DNA from: an uncultured Eubacteriales bacterium
Lineage (GTDB): Bacteria; Bacillota; Clostridia; Lachnospirales; Lachnospiraceae
DNA: 64,000 bases
Assembly (NCBI GenBank): GCA_951800645.1
Contig: CATOIK010000002.1
Span: 1 to 64,000 of the forward strand
Reading direction: 5' to 3'
The notes under the pieces were generated by a model that was not told where the DNA came from, ran no database searches, and saw nothing but the letters and a program-made list of their open reading frames with translations. A program made the translations under genes and the position numbers. Positions 33,465 to 43,871 of the stretch are shown here, piece by piece; position 1 is the first letter of the stretch, and each line of letters opens with the position of its first letter.

Positions 33465-35051
33465 TCACTGTTTCTTATCCAAAAATGACTTATGTTTCTT
33501 TGGCCGTTTCCTTGGCCGGGTTTGTCTTAAGGCAGAGTCGGACCGCTTTTTCTGCATCAGCAGGTCGAAATCTGCGGAAGACATGCCAATATCCTGCAGC
33601 CGTTTCTGGCGGCGCTGGTAGCGGGTCACTCGCTCCGCTTCTTCCCGTTTCTCAATCTGTATTTTTAGGAAGATCAGTCCGGCAGTCAGAGCGGCAAGGG
33701 CCAGGAAAATGGCTGCTCCAATCCACACGCCTGCAGGGATATGGAGAGAGAAGCCCGGTTCTTCCGGCTCAAAATCCACGGCTTTGGCAGCCATAGGGAT
33801 TCCTTGATTGGCGGCCAGTCCATCTTTGGCAGCGGCTCCTGCACTTTCTCCAAAAGCAAGGTCAGGCGCAGTATCAGCATAGGTAATCGGCTCAGTGGTA
33901 GAAACCTCCACAGCCGGTTCTGTGGCGCCGGATCCTTCTTCGTTGTGAATTAAGTAGGTGGAGCCGATGGTCCGCCCATCGTATTCATAAAAAATCTGGG
34001 CAATAGCGTCTGCAGGAGCCGTATCAGCCAGATGATAGTCGATACGGGATGTCACATCGGAGAAGCTGGCAGAGTTAGGCAGGGAAATCTGGCTGCCATC
34101 CTGAATGTGAAGGATGGATAGATCTGCCGTAGGAAGCCCTGCAATAGTCATGTCATTGTGAATGGAGGAGTAGGTGGTATCCAGCTCCGCCACATTCAGA
34201 GACTGGAAGTTGCTGAATCCAAAATCCAGCAGCGCCTTGGTGTCCGTATAGTGGGTCTGATGCCCATTTAATACTACGGCAATCAGTTTCATACCGTTTC
34301 GTTCTGCGCAGGTCACCAGCGTGTTTCCTGCTAATGAGGTGTAACCGGTTTTTCCGCCGATGATGCCGGGATAGTATTCTCTGGCGTTTTTCTTCATCAT
34401 CCGATGGCCCGGATAGATGCGGAAGCCGTCCGGATTCCGCCTGGAGGGCGGCAGATCGTAGTAGAGGGTAGAGTCAATGGTGACGAACGCCTCATTGGCA
34501 AAGGCTGCCCTGGCAATCAGCGCCATGTCGTAGGCGGAAGTATAATGATTGGGGTCATTCAGGCCGCTGGGGTTGTTGAAATGGGAATCTGTGCAGCCTA
34601 AGGCGGCAGCTTTCTGATTCATCATCTCCGCAAAAGCCTCGATAGAGCCGGCGGTGTGTTCCGCCAGGGCGTTGGCTACCTCATTGGCGGAGCGCAGCAC
34701 CAGGGCATAAAGACAGTCCCGGACAGTCATCTGGTCTCCCACATCCATGCCGGCGCTGGTGCTGCCGGCCTCCACATTAAAAACTGCATTTCTGGAGAAG
34801 GTTACCATATCGTCCATATTGCAGTTTTCCAGTACAATCAGCGCCGTCAGGATCTTGGTAATACTGGCGGGAAAGTAGGAGGTATGCATATTTTTTCCGT
34901 ATAATACGGCTCCGGAGCCGGCGTCCATTACAATGCCGCCTTCCGCCGAAATACTTATGTTGGATGGCCAGGAAACGGCAGCCTGCACACTTCCACAGGG
35001 AATGCCGGTCAGCAGGGCCAGGCATAACAAAAAGCTGATGATTCGTTTCAT
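33465..35051 (-). CDS. serine-type D-Ala-D-Ala carboxypeptidase (S11, DacF-like)
   Basis: 528 residues. A signal peptide ends near AVQA/SVQAA at residue 24. The penicillin-binding motifs are SITK (Ser63 active), SAN and KTG. It trims the last D-Ala from peptidoglycan stem peptides outside the cell. A C-terminal membrane helix near residues 440-462 is followed by a very basic tail of about 65 residues, which is unusual and keeps the enzyme anchored. The gene is single, with its own terminator. Confidence 0.92.
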   Translation of the reverse strand: MKRIISFLLCLALLTGIPCGSVQAAVSWPSNISISAEGGIVMDAGSGAVLYGKNMHTSYFPASITKILTALIVLENCNMDDMVTFSRNAVFNVEAGSTSAGMDVGDQMTVRDCLYALVLRSANEVANALAEHTAGSIEAFAEMMNQKAAALGCTDSHFNNPSGLNDPNHYTSAYDMALIARAAFANEAFVTIDSTLYYDLPPSRRNPDGFRIYPGHRMMKKNAREYYPGIIGGKTGYTSLAGNTLVTCAERNGMKLIAVVLNGHQTHYTDTKALLDFGFSNFQSLNVAELDTTYSSIHNDMTIAGLPTADLSILHIQDGSQISLPNSASFSDVTSRIDYHLADTAPADAIAQIFYEYDGRTIGSTYLIHNEEGSGATEPAVEVSTTEPITYADTAPDLAFGESAGAAAKDGLAANQGIPMAAKAVDFEPEEPGFSLHIPAGVWIGAAIFLALAALTAGLIFLKIQIEKREEAERVTRYQRRQKRLQDIGMSSADFDLLMQKKRSDSALRQTRPRKRPKKHKSFLDKKQ

Positions 35052-35176
35052 GTGCGGTTCCTCATAGCTTGCAAATCCGTTATAAACGCAAGATTTTCAG
35101 GGGTTTACATCTCTTTAGTATAACGGAAAATCTATGGGAAGTAAAGAATTTATTACAAAACTGTTACACTGCGCGG

Positions 35177-35866
35177 CTATCCCTGCATTTTCTGTCGCCT
35201 GATAATCCAGATACAGACGATGAACACCGCCAGCACGGCCAGTCCGTAAGTGGCGCCAATCCGCACTGCCGTATCCCGGAAAAAGGGCTCCGGCACGATG
35301 TTGATCAGAAGGTCAGCGGCAGGATCCAGAATCCATAAATCGTTGTCAAAGAAGATATGGTGGAAAACCACAAAGTATTTGGAAAAGTTTGTGGATATAA
35401 TCCCTGCCAGCACTGCCAGGACGGAAAAAAACAGGGCGGTTCCTGCGCAGATGGTCCGGGGCAGCACCTGTCTGACATCCGCTTTTAAGAACATCAGGGC
35501 AGCGATAGAGGCGGCAATCAGCGCCAGGCACCAACGGCGGATGGAAATAGCAGCCAGAAACAGTCCCTGCACATCTTCCATGTGAGCGATTTCCCGCTCA
35601 TTAAAAAATTCCCTTGGTTCTCCCCCTACGATGGTAGGCACATGAAGGTCTTTCCGGCTGCCCCGCAGGTAAGCCATCATTTCATCGGTTACCTCTAATA
35701 AATCTTCCATCTCCATGTCTACAGCTTCCAGAACATTGTATTTTTTATACTCTTTCTCATAGTAACCGGGCGTCCAGTAGGTGACCGCTTCGATGGAGGT
35801 AATAAACAGGACGATCATCAGGGCAATGCCGCAGAAGATTCCCAGCAGATTATGCAGATATTTCAT
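35177..35866 (-). CDS. TIGR01906/DUF1461 family integral membrane protein
   Basis: 229 residues with four membrane segments (residues about 7-27, 107-127, 135-160, 200-222) and an extracellular loop holding FFNEREIAHMEDVQGLF, the typical motif of this family, where the HMxDV part is nearly constant. The function is unknown. It lies 125 bases upstream of the carboxypeptidase in the same direction. Confidence 0.85.
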   Translation of the reverse strand: MKYLHNLLGIFCGIALMIVLFITSIEAVTYWTPGYYEKEYKKYNVLEAVDMEMEDLLEVTDEMMAYLRGSRKDLHVPTIVGGEPREFFNEREIAHMEDVQGLFLAAISIRRWCLALIAASIAALMFLKADVRQVLPRTICAGTALFFSVLAVLAGIISTNFSKYFVVFHHIFFDNDLWILDPAADLLINIVPEPFFRDTAVRIGATYGLAVLAVFIVCIWIIRRQKMQG

Positions 35867-35959
35867 AGTGCAATGCTATCCTTTCTTGTTTCGTATTCGT
35901 ATGAAACACAGTTTACACTATTTTAAAGGGCGTGTCCACCGATGAACCGGAAATGGCGG

Positions 35960-35988
35960 TTGCTTTTCTCACGGACAAAGATTATACT
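35960..35988 (+). promoter_or_regulatory. promoter of the TRIC-type channel gene
   Basis: TTGCTT (35960-35965), 17 bases, TATACT (35983-35988), 44 bases before the ATG. Confidence 0.6.
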
Positions 35989-36032
35989 GAAAAACAGACA
36001 ACCTGGAGAAAGAAGCAGAAGGTGTAAGAATA

Positions 36033-36677
36033 ATGAATTCGGAATTTACAGTGTTTTTTATGGTAGAAATGATAGGAACCGTGGCGTTTGCCTGTTCTGG
36101 CGCCATGGTAGCCATTAAGAAAAATCTGGACTTGCTGGGGGTAATTGTGCTGGGCGTTACCACAGCCGTAGGCGGCGGAATGCTGCGGGACCTGATGATC
36201 GGAATTAACCCGCCAACCCTGTTTGTCAATCCGGTTTATGTGATGATGGCGTTCCTTTCGGTCATGGTACTGTTTCTGATTGTAAAATATGGCCGGGTTA
36301 GCATTGAGATGATGGAATCTTTGTGGTACGAGCGGGTCATGAACCTGATGGACGCAGTAGGTCTGGGCGCCTTCACTGTGGTGGGAATTGACTCGGCAGT
36401 GAACGCCGGTTTCGGCGAGTATCGTTTTCTGATGATTTTCCTGGGGGTGATTACCGGCGTAGGAGGCGGCATTCTCCGGGATATTATGGCAGGCGTTACT
36501 CCGGCAGTGCTGAAAAAGCATGTCTATGCCTGCGCCTCTCTGGCAGGCGCCCTTTCCTATGTTGGGCTTATGAATGTGCTGGACAATGACTGGGATATGA
36601 TTTTAAGCGCCCTTTTGGTGGTAGTAATCCGGGTGCTGGCAAGGCATTATAAATGGAATTTGCCAAGGGCGCTATAA
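36033..36677 (+). CDS. TRIC cation channel family protein (UPF0126, YicG-like)
   Basis: 214 residues with seven membrane helices in two repeats. Each repeat has the glycine motif of the family: VTTAVGGGMLRDL and ITGVGGGILRDI. Prokaryotic TRIC proteins form trimeric potassium-type channels; the physiological role here is not known. Its last 6 bases overlap the end of the convergent ATPase subunit D gene and there is no terminator between them. Confidence 0.9.
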   Translation: MNSEFTVFFMVEMIGTVAFACSGAMVAIKKNLDLLGVIVLGVTTAVGGGMLRDLMIGINPPTLFVNPVYVMMAFLSVMVLFLIVKYGRVSIEMMESLWYERVMNLMDAVGLGAFTVVGIDSAVNAGFGEYRFLMIFLGVITGVGGGILRDIMAGVTPAVLKKHVYACASLAGALSYVGLMNVLDNDWDMILSALLVVVIRVLARHYKWNLPRAL

Positions 36678-37295
36678 ATGTTTGTTTTTCACCTGCTTAA
36701 TCACCTTCAACCGTGTAAATTCTTCCCTGTCTTTTTCCTCCAGCGCATTGCTGATGGTGGCAACCAGGTTCTGGTAGGTGGGGATGGTAATGTTTTTCAG
36801 TGCATTGGCCCGTTTCTGGGTCTTGCGGATGCTGCTGGCCAGCCGGTAGGCGGAGTTTTCCACCATAGAAAGCCGGATGGTCAGCTCTTTTACTTTCTCA
36901 AAGTGCATCCGTGCCTGATCTAAGGACTCTGTGGTGGAGAAAAAGCCGTAGGTCAACTGCAGCCGGTCTGACTCCGCCTGCACCAGAGGGATCTCTGTCC
37001 CCATGATGCTGCGGGTTTTGACCCGGATGGAATGGTCCTCCGGCACGGAGGCGGCAATATCTTGGACAGTGTGGATGCCAAGCTGGATGTTGGCCTTTTG
37101 AAGGGCCTGATAGGCTGCGGTGAAGGTGGAGTCAATCTCAGCCTGAATATCCTTCGCCTGATCGATTAACCCCATCAGCTCCCGAAGCAGAATGTTCCGC
37201 TTTTTATCCATCAGCTCGTAGCCCTGACTGGCCAGAGTCAGGGAATTCTTTGCCAGGATCAGATTTCCCTTGGTGGGAAAGGTGTTTGGATTCAT
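36672..37295 (-). CDS. ntpD: V/A-type ATPase subunit D
   Basis: 207 residues, nearly all helix, with the PTKGNLI start and the long coiled coil of the central rotor stalk. It connects the A3B3 head with the membrane ring. It is the last gene of the operon and follows subunit B with no gap. Confidence 0.93.
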   Translation of the reverse strand: MNPNTFPTKGNLILAKNSLTLASQGYELMDKKRNILLRELMGLIDQAKDIQAEIDSTFTAAYQALQKANIQLGIHTVQDIAASVPEDHSIRVKTRSIMGTEIPLVQAESDRLQLTYGFFSTTESLDQARMHFEKVKELTIRLSMVENSAYRLASSIRKTQKRANALKNITIPTYQNLVATISNALEEKDREEFTRLKVIKQVKNKHL

Positions 37296-38690
37296 TTAGA
37301 TTCCCTCCTCTGGTGTCGTGGGCTGATAATATTCATCCAGGATCTTAGTGTCGATCCGGTCCAGTTCCTCTCTGGGAAGCAGTCCCAAAAGCTCCCAGCC
37401 TATGGTAAGCGTACGGATAATATCCCGGTTATCACGGGGGTTTTGTCCCACAAAGCGCCGCTCAAACTCCCGTCCGAATACCAGGTATTTTTTATCCAGA
37501 GGAGACAGCTCATCTTCACCGATAACGGACGCCAAAGCTCTGGCGTCTCCTACCTTGGCATAGGAGGAGAACAGCTGGTTTGCCACTGCCTGGTGGTCTG
37601 CCCTGGTAAAGCCTTCGCCGATGCCGTCCTTCATCAGGCGGGACAGGCTGGGCAGCACATTGATAGGCGGGTAGACAGACTGGCCGTTTAATACGCGGTC
37701 CAGAACGATCTGTCCTTCGGTGATATAGCCGGTTAAGTCTGGAATCGGGTGGGTGATGTCATCGTTGGGCATAGTCAGAATCGGAATCTGGGTAACTGAG
37801 CCGTTTATGCCCTTTACGATGCCGGCCCGCTCGTAGAGGGCAGCCAGTTCACTGTAAAGATAGCCTGGAAAGCCTTTTCGGGACGGAATCTCTCCCTTGG
37901 AGGAGGAGACCTCGCGCATGGCCTCTGCAAAGGAGGTCATATCCGTCAGGATAACCAGGATGTGCATGTTTTTCTCAAAGGCCAGGTATTCCGCCAGGGT
38001 CAGGGCTACCTTGGGAGTGATCAGCCGTTCTACCACCGGATCGTTAGCCTGGTTGATAAACATGGCTACATGGGAGGAAACGCCGCTTTCCTCAAAGGTC
38101 TTCCGGAAGAACTCAGCTACATCGTGCTTAACGCCCATGGCTGCAAAGACAATGGCAAATTCTTCATCGGAATCTTCGCCCAGGGAAGCCTGCTGCACAA
38201 TCTGGGCGGCAAGCTGGTCGTGGGGAAGTCCGTTTCCGGAGAAGATGGGAAGCTTTTGGCCCCGAATTAAGGTCATCAGTCCGTCAATGGCAGAGATGCC
38301 GGTGCGGATGTAGTTTCTGGGGTATTCACGGGTTACCGGGTTTAAGGGCTGGCCATTGACGTCCAGCATTTTCTCCGGAATGATTTCTCCCAGACTGTCA
38401 ATGGGAGTGCCGACGCCGTTCATGGTACGGCCCAGCATTTCTTCAGAAACACCCAGTTCCATAGGGTGCCCGGTCAGCCGGGTGTGGACATTTTTAAGTC
38501 CCAGACCTTCTGTGCCTTCAAACACCTGGATGATGGCCTTGTCCTCGTAAACCTCAATGATGCGGCCCAGCTTCTTCTTATTGCCGTCCACTGTCATTTC
38601 CACGATTTCATCGTAGGAAGCTCCGGAGACTCCCTCCAGTACCACCATGGGGCCGTTTATTCCGCTTAAACCTAAATATTCAATCGCCAT
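37296..38690 (-). CDS. ntpB: V/A-type ATPase subunit B
   Basis: 464 residues. It is the regulatory, non-catalytic head subunit: in place of a Walker A loop it has [15 protein letters not shown], as in all B subunits, and the closing TPEEGI tail. Three copies alternate with subunit A. The Firmicute complex can make ATP or pump ions; here direction and ion are not fixed by the sequence. Confidence 0.95.
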   Translation of the reverse strand: MAIEYLGLSGINGPMVVLEGVSGASYDEIVEMTVDGNKKKLGRIIEVYEDKAIIQVFEGTEGLGLKNVHTRLTGHPMELGVSEEMLGRTMNGVGTPIDSLGEIIPEKMLDVNGQPLNPVTREYPRNYIRTGISAIDGLMTLIRGQKLPIFSGNGLPHDQLAAQIVQQASLGEDSDEEFAIVFAAMGVKHDVAEFFRKTFEESGVSSHVAMFINQANDPVVERLITPKVALTLAEYLAFEKNMHILVILTDMTSFAEAMREVSSSKGEIPSRKGFPGYLYSELAALYERAGIVKGINGSVTQIPILTMPNDDITHPIPDLTGYITEGQIVLDRVLNGQSVYPPINVLPSLSRLMKDGIGEGFTRADHQAVANQLFSSYAKVGDARALASVIGEDELSPLDKKYLVFGREFERRFVGQNPRDNRDIIRTLTIGWELLGLLPREELDRIDTKILDEYYQPTTPEEGI

Positions 38691-38701
38691 GATGTTCCTC
38701 C

Positions 38702-40468
38702 TTAGGCGTTGCGCTCTACGACAGCGTCGTAGAACCGGTCAATCTGTTTTTTGTAGTCCTCAAACATGTCCGGCCGGTCGTTGGGGACATCGTATTTGAT
38801 GGCGATGACCTTGTCAAAGATAGGGTCTTCCTTCAGCACGGACATGGGCATTCCCATGGAGATCAGGGAACGGGATTTCTTGTAAAGGTGGAGGATGACC
38901 TCCATCATTTTAAACTGCTTTTCCATGGGTACGCAGGTGTCGTCCTTATGGAAGGCATTCTGCTGTAAAAATCCTACCCGGATAACCTTTGCGATTTCCA
39001 GAATCAGCTTCTGGTCGTCCGGCAGCACATCGCCGCCGATCAACTTAACAATCTCCATCAGGCTGCTTTCCTGAGACAGCAGATAGACGATGCGGTTCCG
39101 GTAGTCCACAAACCGTTTGTCTACCTGCTCTGTGTACCAGGGGCCTAAGTCGTTTAAATACTCGGAATAGCTGGTAAGCCAGGAAATGGCCGGGAAGTGT
39201 CTGGCGTAGGCCAGGCTCTTATCCAGGCCCCAGAAGCACCGGACAAACCGCTTGGTATTCTGGGTTACCGGCTCGGAGAAGTCGCCGCCCTGGGGCGATA
39301 CAGCGCCGATAATGGTAACGCTGCCTTCTGTGCCGTTTAAGTTCTGCATCATACCGGCCCGCTCGTAGAAGGCGGACAGCTTGGATGCCAGATACGCAGG
39401 GAAGCCTTCTTCTGCAGGCATTTCCTCCAGACGGCCGGACAGCTCGCGGAGAGCCTCTGCCCAGCGGGAGGTAGAGTCAGCCATAATGGCTACATGATAG
39501 CCCATGTCTCTGTAATATTCGGCCAGGGTAAGCCCTGCGTACAGGCTGGCCTCACGGGCAGCTACCGGCATGTTGGAGGTATTGGCAATCAGGGTGGTTC
39601 GGTCCATTAGGGGATTGCCGGTTTTAGGGTCGATCAGCTCGGAGAATTCCTCCAGAACCTGAGTCATCTCATTCCCCCGCTCGCCGCAGCCGATGTAGAT
39701 GATAATGTTGGCGTCAGACCATTTTGCAATCTGGTGCTGGGTCATGGTCTTTCCAGTACCGAAGCCGCCGGGGATGGCGGCAGTGCCGCCCTTTGCCAGG
39801 GGGAACAGGGTGTCCAGGATCCGCTGTCCGGTAATCAGCGGCTGGCTGGCCGGGAACCGCTTTGCAGTGGGGCGGGCCATACGGATGGGCCATTTCTGGG
39901 TCATAGTCAGAGCTTCTTCCCTGCCGTCCATAGTCTGGATGGTTACCAGCGGGTCGTTTATGGTGTACTCGCCGTCCTCTGCAACGGAAAGTACATAGCC
40001 TTCCTTGTCCGGAGGAACCATAACCTTGTGGACGATGGCGGGGGTTTCCGGCACCTCGGCAATGATGGTGCCGCCAAATACCCGGTCTCCCTTCTTTACA
40101 GTCATATGGGTCTTCCACTTGCGGGAAGTGTCCAGAGAATCTACGGAAACACCACGGTTAATGTAAGCGCCGCTTGTCTTTGCAATCTCGCTTAAGGGGC
40201 GCTCGATGCCGTCGAAAATGTTGGTAAGAATACCGGGAGCTAAAGTGACAGACACCGGCGCGCCGGTTCCGGTTACAGTTTCTCCCGGTTTCAGTCCGGT
40301 GGTTTCCTCATAAACCTGGATGGTGGTTCCCCTGGAGGTAAGTCCAATGACCTCGCCTACCAGGTTTTCCCTGCCTACATAGACCATTTCATTCATGGTA
40401 AAGCCTGCGTCCCCCTTTAAGTAGACGATGGGGCCGTTTATGCCGTAAATGATGCCGGTTTTAGCCAT
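38702..40468 (-). CDS. ntpA: V/A-type ATPase catalytic subunit A
   Basis: 588 residues. The Walker A loop [13 protein letters not shown] lies near residue 235 and the catalytic GERGNEM Glu region follows. The non-homologous insertion typical of A subunits lies before the nucleotide domain. It hydrolyses or makes ATP in the soluble head. Its start overlaps the end of subunit E by 8 bases. Confidence 0.95.
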   Translation of the reverse strand: MAKTGIIYGINGPIVYLKGDAGFTMNEMVYVGRENLVGEVIGLTSRGTTIQVYEETTGLKPGETVTGTGAPVSVTLAPGILTNIFDGIERPLSEIAKTSGAYINRGVSVDSLDTSRKWKTHMTVKKGDRVFGGTIIAEVPETPAIVHKVMVPPDKEGYVLSVAEDGEYTINDPLVTIQTMDGREEALTMTQKWPIRMARPTAKRFPASQPLITGQRILDTLFPLAKGGTAAIPGGFGTGKTMTQHQIAKWSDANIIIYIGCGERGNEMTQVLEEFSELIDPKTGNPLMDRTTLIANTSNMPVAAREASLYAGLTLAEYYRDMGYHVAIMADSTSRWAEALRELSGRLEEMPAEEGFPAYLASKLSAFYERAGMMQNLNGTEGSVTIIGAVSPQGGDFSEPVTQNTKRFVRCFWGLDKSLAYARHFPAISWLTSYSEYLNDLGPWYTEQVDKRFVDYRNRIVYLLSQESSLMEIVKLIGGDVLPDDQKLILEIAKVIRVGFLQQNAFHKDDTCVPMEKQFKMMEVILHLYKKSRSLISMGMPMSVLKEDPIFDKVIAIKYDVPNDRPDMFEDYKKQIDRFYDAVVERNA

Positions 40469-41075
40469 TGTCCGGGCCTCCCTTCATAGTATTGGCGTCA
40501 AAGTGGAACTTCTCCTTTGCCTCGGCTAACTTGGTCTGGAAGGAGTTGTCAATGAGGATGTGGCGGTTGGGGATTACGGCCCGGCAGCCGCCTGCAAAGG
40601 AATATTCGCTTACGGTTATATTGGCTTTTCCGTGGTGGAGAGCCAGCCGCTGCAGCTTATCCTGATCTGCCGGATCTAAGTAGATGATAACCGGGTCATC
40701 ACCGGCAAATTCCACTGCATGGGCAATCTGCCGTTCTAAAAGCTGCTGATATTCCGGCGTCTCCAGAAAATTAGCCAGCATATCCCGAAGCTCCACAAAT
40801 AGTTTGTCCTTCAGATCTTCCTGGGTCTGGCCCAGCATACGCTTTAGATCCAGCTGGGCGATGGCCAGCTGCTTATTGATTTGCCGTTCAATTTTCTCAG
40901 ATTCCTGCTGAAGCTGCATCTTGGCTGTGCGCTTTACATCGGCCTTGTGCTCCTCAAAAATCTGCTCCTGGGCAGACATGTATTCGTCCAGCATCCGGCT
41001 GCTGCGGGTTCTGGCGTCTTCCATACAGGTATCCAGGAAATGCTGTAATTTTTCCTCGGTTGTCAAAGGGGTCAC
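40461..41075 (-). CDS. ntpE: V/A-type ATPase subunit E
   Basis: 204 residues. A long N-terminal helix and a globular C-terminal half (TVSEYSFAGGCRAVIPN) fit the peripheral stalk subunit E, which pairs with the small H/G subunit and holds the head still. It lies between subunits F and A, the standard order. Confidence 0.88.
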   Translation of the reverse strand: MTPLTTEEKLQHFLDTCMEDARTRSSRMLDEYMSAQEQIFEEHKADVKRTAKMQLQQESEKIERQINKQLAIAQLDLKRMLGQTQEDLKDKLFVELRDMLANFLETPEYQQLLERQIAHAVEFAGDDPVIIYLDPADQDKLQRLALHHGKANITVSEYSFAGGCRAVIPNRHILIDNSFQTKLAEAKEKFHFDANTMKGGPDNG

Positions 41076-41120
41076 CTGCTTTCTATTTCGCTGTCGGCAA
41101 CCGTCCTGAACGGTTGCCGG

Positions 41121-41429
41121 TTATAGTTTCAATCCAATCGCTTCGTTTACATAGGAGGTGATAAAGTCCGGCTTGCGGCCGGTGCCATGGCGGTCTGGGA
41201 TTTTCACAAACAAAGGCTGCCGGTGATTCAGCTTTACATCATTGATCAGATCCGGAAATAGGGTTCCGAATTTTTCTGTCAGCAGCACAATCCCAATCTC
41301 TCTGTCGGCCAGGACTTTTTCCAGTTCCTTTTTCAGTTCGTTTTTTTCATGGACAACGGCTCCATCCACACCGGCCAGCCGCATACCGGTCCAGGTGTCG
41401 ATGTTGTCGCTGATCAGGTACATTTTCAT
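41121..41429 (-). CDS. V/A-type ATPase subunit F
   Basis: 102 residues with the Rossmann-like fold of the central-stalk subunit F (called NtpG in Enterococcus). The pattern DIDTWTGMRLAGVDG at the start and ILLTEK in the middle is typical. It binds subunit D and regulates rotation. It lies 1 base after subunit K. Confidence 0.88.
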   Translation of the reverse strand: MKMYLISDNIDTWTGMRLAGVDGAVVHEKNELKKELEKVLADREIGIVLLTEKFGTLFPDLINDVKLNHRQPLFVKIPDRHGTGRKPDFITSYVNEAIGLKL

Positions 41430-41430
41430 A

Positions 41431-41862
41431 TTAAAGCTTACCTAAGATCATGAAAGAGATGATCAGGCCGTACAGACATACACCTTCGGCAAGACCTACG
41501 AAGATGAGGGATTTACCAAGGATGGAGCCGTCCTCGCTGATGGCTCCTAAAGCGGCGGAAGCAGCAGCAGATACAGCGATACCGCCGCCGATACAGGACA
41601 TGCCGGTGGATAAAGCGGCTGCTAAGTAGCCCCAGCCGGCTGCGGAAGAAGCGGCAGCGTCTACAGTCTCAGCAGCAAAGGCATTGCCGGAAAAGAACAG
41701 GACAGAGGCCGCCAGAACAGTACCCATAAACAGAACAGCGTTGACGCCTAAAGCAGTTTTGTAACGGCCTTTGGTTTTCTCGCCTGCGGCAAATGCGCCG
41801 AAGGGAATGGCGATGCTTAAAATCAGTGCGGCAGCTAATGCGATTTTTGCGTATAAAGTCAT
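41431..41862 (-). CDS. ntpK: V/A-type ATPase subunit K (membrane ring proteolipid)
   Basis: 143 residues with four membrane helices. The second hairpin is a clear ring subunit (glycine-rich GGGIAVSAAASAALGA, then GLAEGVCLYG with the ion-binding Glu). The first hairpin has no acidic ion-binding residue and ends in GNAFAAE, which looks a little like a signal-peptidase site. One carboxylate per four helices is normal for V-type rings. The ion (sodium or proton) cannot be decided. Confidence 0.9.
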   Translation of the reverse strand: MTLYAKIALAAALILSIAIPFGAFAAGEKTKGRYKTALGVNAVLFMGTVLAASVLFFSGNAFAAETVDAAASSAAGWGYLAAALSTGMSCIGGGIAVSAAASAALGAISEDGSILGKSLIFVGLAEGVCLYGLIISFMILGKL

Positions 41863-41913
41863 GATGAGTATTCTCCTTTTTTATAGAATGTTAATTGTGA
41901 CCTTAAATTAAAG

Positions 41914-43857
41914 TTAAGCCTTGTTCTGGTCTTTCTGTCCGTAAGGCTTAAACTCCCGTCCGGTTCCCTTGTAAAACCGGCTGAACAGCTCATAGTATTC
42001 CAGACGAAGCACCTGGATACCTACGATCAGGCCTTCCATGCCGCAGACAAACAGGTTGCCCAGGATGATAACCAGCCAGTTGGGATTTCCTCCTGCCTCG
42101 GCTCCGGCCAGCATCAGCACTACCTCCATCATGGCCGCATGGCTGACTGCAAATGCGCCTACACGGACGAAGGAGAGGGTGTTGGAAAAGTAGCTTAACA
42201 GCACTTCAAACAGCTCGAAAAATCCCTGAACAAAGAACATACCCTTTTTCTCCGGCATGATTCTGGCTTTTTTTTCTACCAGGGCCGTCAGCGGCTCCTT
42301 AAAGAAGATGGCCAGCAGGGGAAGCAGAAACATGACTGCCAGCACGATGGTGGCCGGCAGGGCGCGTCCGCTCATATAAAGGAACACGGTAACAGTCAGG
42401 GCGCTGTAGAAGACGATTCCGGCTGCGCCGTTGGTGTCAAACCAGGCCTTCTCCACATCGTGGGTGCGAAGGCTGTTGATGACATTTAAGATCATGGTCA
42501 TCAGCACGATGAACATGCCCATGGCAACTGCTACCACAAAGACGGTGTTCAGATTCCCGATAAAGGGCAGTTTCGTCATGGCGGATTTTGGATGGAGCCA
42601 GACAGGCTCTATAATATTCTCAAATCCAAATACGCTGCCAAACAGGAAGCCGAAGATGGTGGAGAAGACGCCGCAGCAGGAAATAATGGCGGCCAGGTTC
42701 ATCTTTTTTGCCCGGTACAGTAAAAATCCGCCAATCAACAGGCAGAGTCCCTGCCCTACATCTCCAAACATAAAGCCAAAGAGGAAGGAGTAGGTCAGCC
42801 CCAGGATCATGGTGGGGTCGAACTCATCGTAGGAGGGCAGGCCGTACATGCGGATGAACATTTCAAAGGGCTTGAAAAGCCTGGGATTCTTCAGCTTGGT
42901 AGGCGGCTTGCTGAAAATGTTGTCGTGGTTGTTTTCCACAAAGCAGAAGGCGTTTCCATCCTGCTCGATTTCCTTTTGGAAGGCGTCTGCATCGGTCTTA
43001 GACATCCATCCGCAGAGGATGTAGAAGGTGTGCTCGTCGTGCTTGGTGCAGGCGGCCAGCTTCCGCACATCGAAGTTGGTGGAATAGGTTTTTAATTTCT
43101 GATATGCCGCTGCCAAATCTGTTTTCCGGCTGTCCAGGACGGCGGCAATCTGGGAATCTATGTCCCGAATCTGGCCGCAGGCGTCAGCCAGCCGCTTTTC
43201 CAGTTCGTGGGTGGCCTCTACCGGGGTGCCTTCATATTCATCGGGCAGGAAAAACCGCTCAAAGTGGAGAGAGGCGTAGATGGCGTCGATTTTATCACAG
43301 AGGGCTTCCGGCACAAAATATACAATCCATACATAGTCGGCATCCTCCTGACAGGTGTGCACCACTGTGTCGATGGTATTGTAGACATAGGTCATGAACT
43401 TCTGGTAGTAGTCGTGAGGCATCCGGCCAAACCGGAATTTCACATACTTAAAATGGAGAAGATCCTTCAGATCGTAGTTTAAGTTGGCAAAGGGGATTAC
43501 ATTGTTCATGGAAACAGACAGCACATTTGCCTGCCGTTCCAGCTCCTCCTTTTTCTCGTTTAAGTCCTTTAACTGGCTGTCCAGCTCCCGGACAATGGAG
43601 ACGGCCTGGGAAAGGCTTACTTTTTTTGCAGGTTCGTCTGCCGGAGAACCTTGGAAGCTGCCAATGAGCTGCTCGGCAGTCTGAAGCTCTCCCTTGTAGG
43701 GATTGGTTTCCAGGAAGGGTCTTAAGCTGCCGACGGTCTTTAGCTCAGACAGGGCGTTTTCCAGTTGAATCTCATATTTGGAGAGATACTGTTCCACGAC
43801 CCGGTCAATGTCGTCCTTGGGACCAGTGATGCTTAAGAACTTCATTTTCTCTATCAC
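41914..43857 (-). CDS. ntpI: V/A-type ATPase subunit I
   Basis: 647 residues, the a-subunit of the membrane part. The N-terminal half (about 1-320) is soluble and coiled; the rest has about eight helices, with the conserved arginine-bearing segment near SFVRVGAFAVSHAAMM that faces the rotor ring. It forms the ion half-channels and links the stator stalk. Confidence 0.93.
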   Translation of the reverse strand: MIEKMKFLSITGPKDDIDRVVEQYLSKYEIQLENALSELKTVGSLRPFLETNPYKGELQTAEQLIGSFQGSPADEPAKKVSLSQAVSIVRELDSQLKDLNEKKEELERQANVLSVSMNNVIPFANLNYDLKDLLHFKYVKFRFGRMPHDYYQKFMTYVYNTIDTVVHTCQEDADYVWIVYFVPEALCDKIDAIYASLHFERFFLPDEYEGTPVEATHELEKRLADACGQIRDIDSQIAAVLDSRKTDLAAAYQKLKTYSTNFDVRKLAACTKHDEHTFYILCGWMSKTDADAFQKEIEQDGNAFCFVENNHDNIFSKPPTKLKNPRLFKPFEMFIRMYGLPSYDEFDPTMILGLTYSFLFGFMFGDVGQGLCLLIGGFLLYRAKKMNLAAIISCCGVFSTIFGFLFGSVFGFENIIEPVWLHPKSAMTKLPFIGNLNTVFVVAVAMGMFIVLMTMILNVINSLRTHDVEKAWFDTNGAAGIVFYSALTVTVFLYMSGRALPATIVLAVMFLLPLLAIFFKEPLTALVEKKARIMPEKKGMFFVQGFFELFEVLLSYFSNTLSFVRVGAFAVSHAAMMEVVLMLAGAEAGGNPNWLVIILGNLFVCGMEGLIVGIQVLRLEYYELFSRFYKGTGREFKPYGQKDQNKA

Positions 43858-43871
43858 GGGGGTGTTCCTCC

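Noticed and set aside
41431-41862. Subunit K as a truncated or broken proteolipid because the first hairpin has no acidic residue
   Set aside because: One ion-binding Glu per four helices is normal for V-type rings, and the length is fair for the group.
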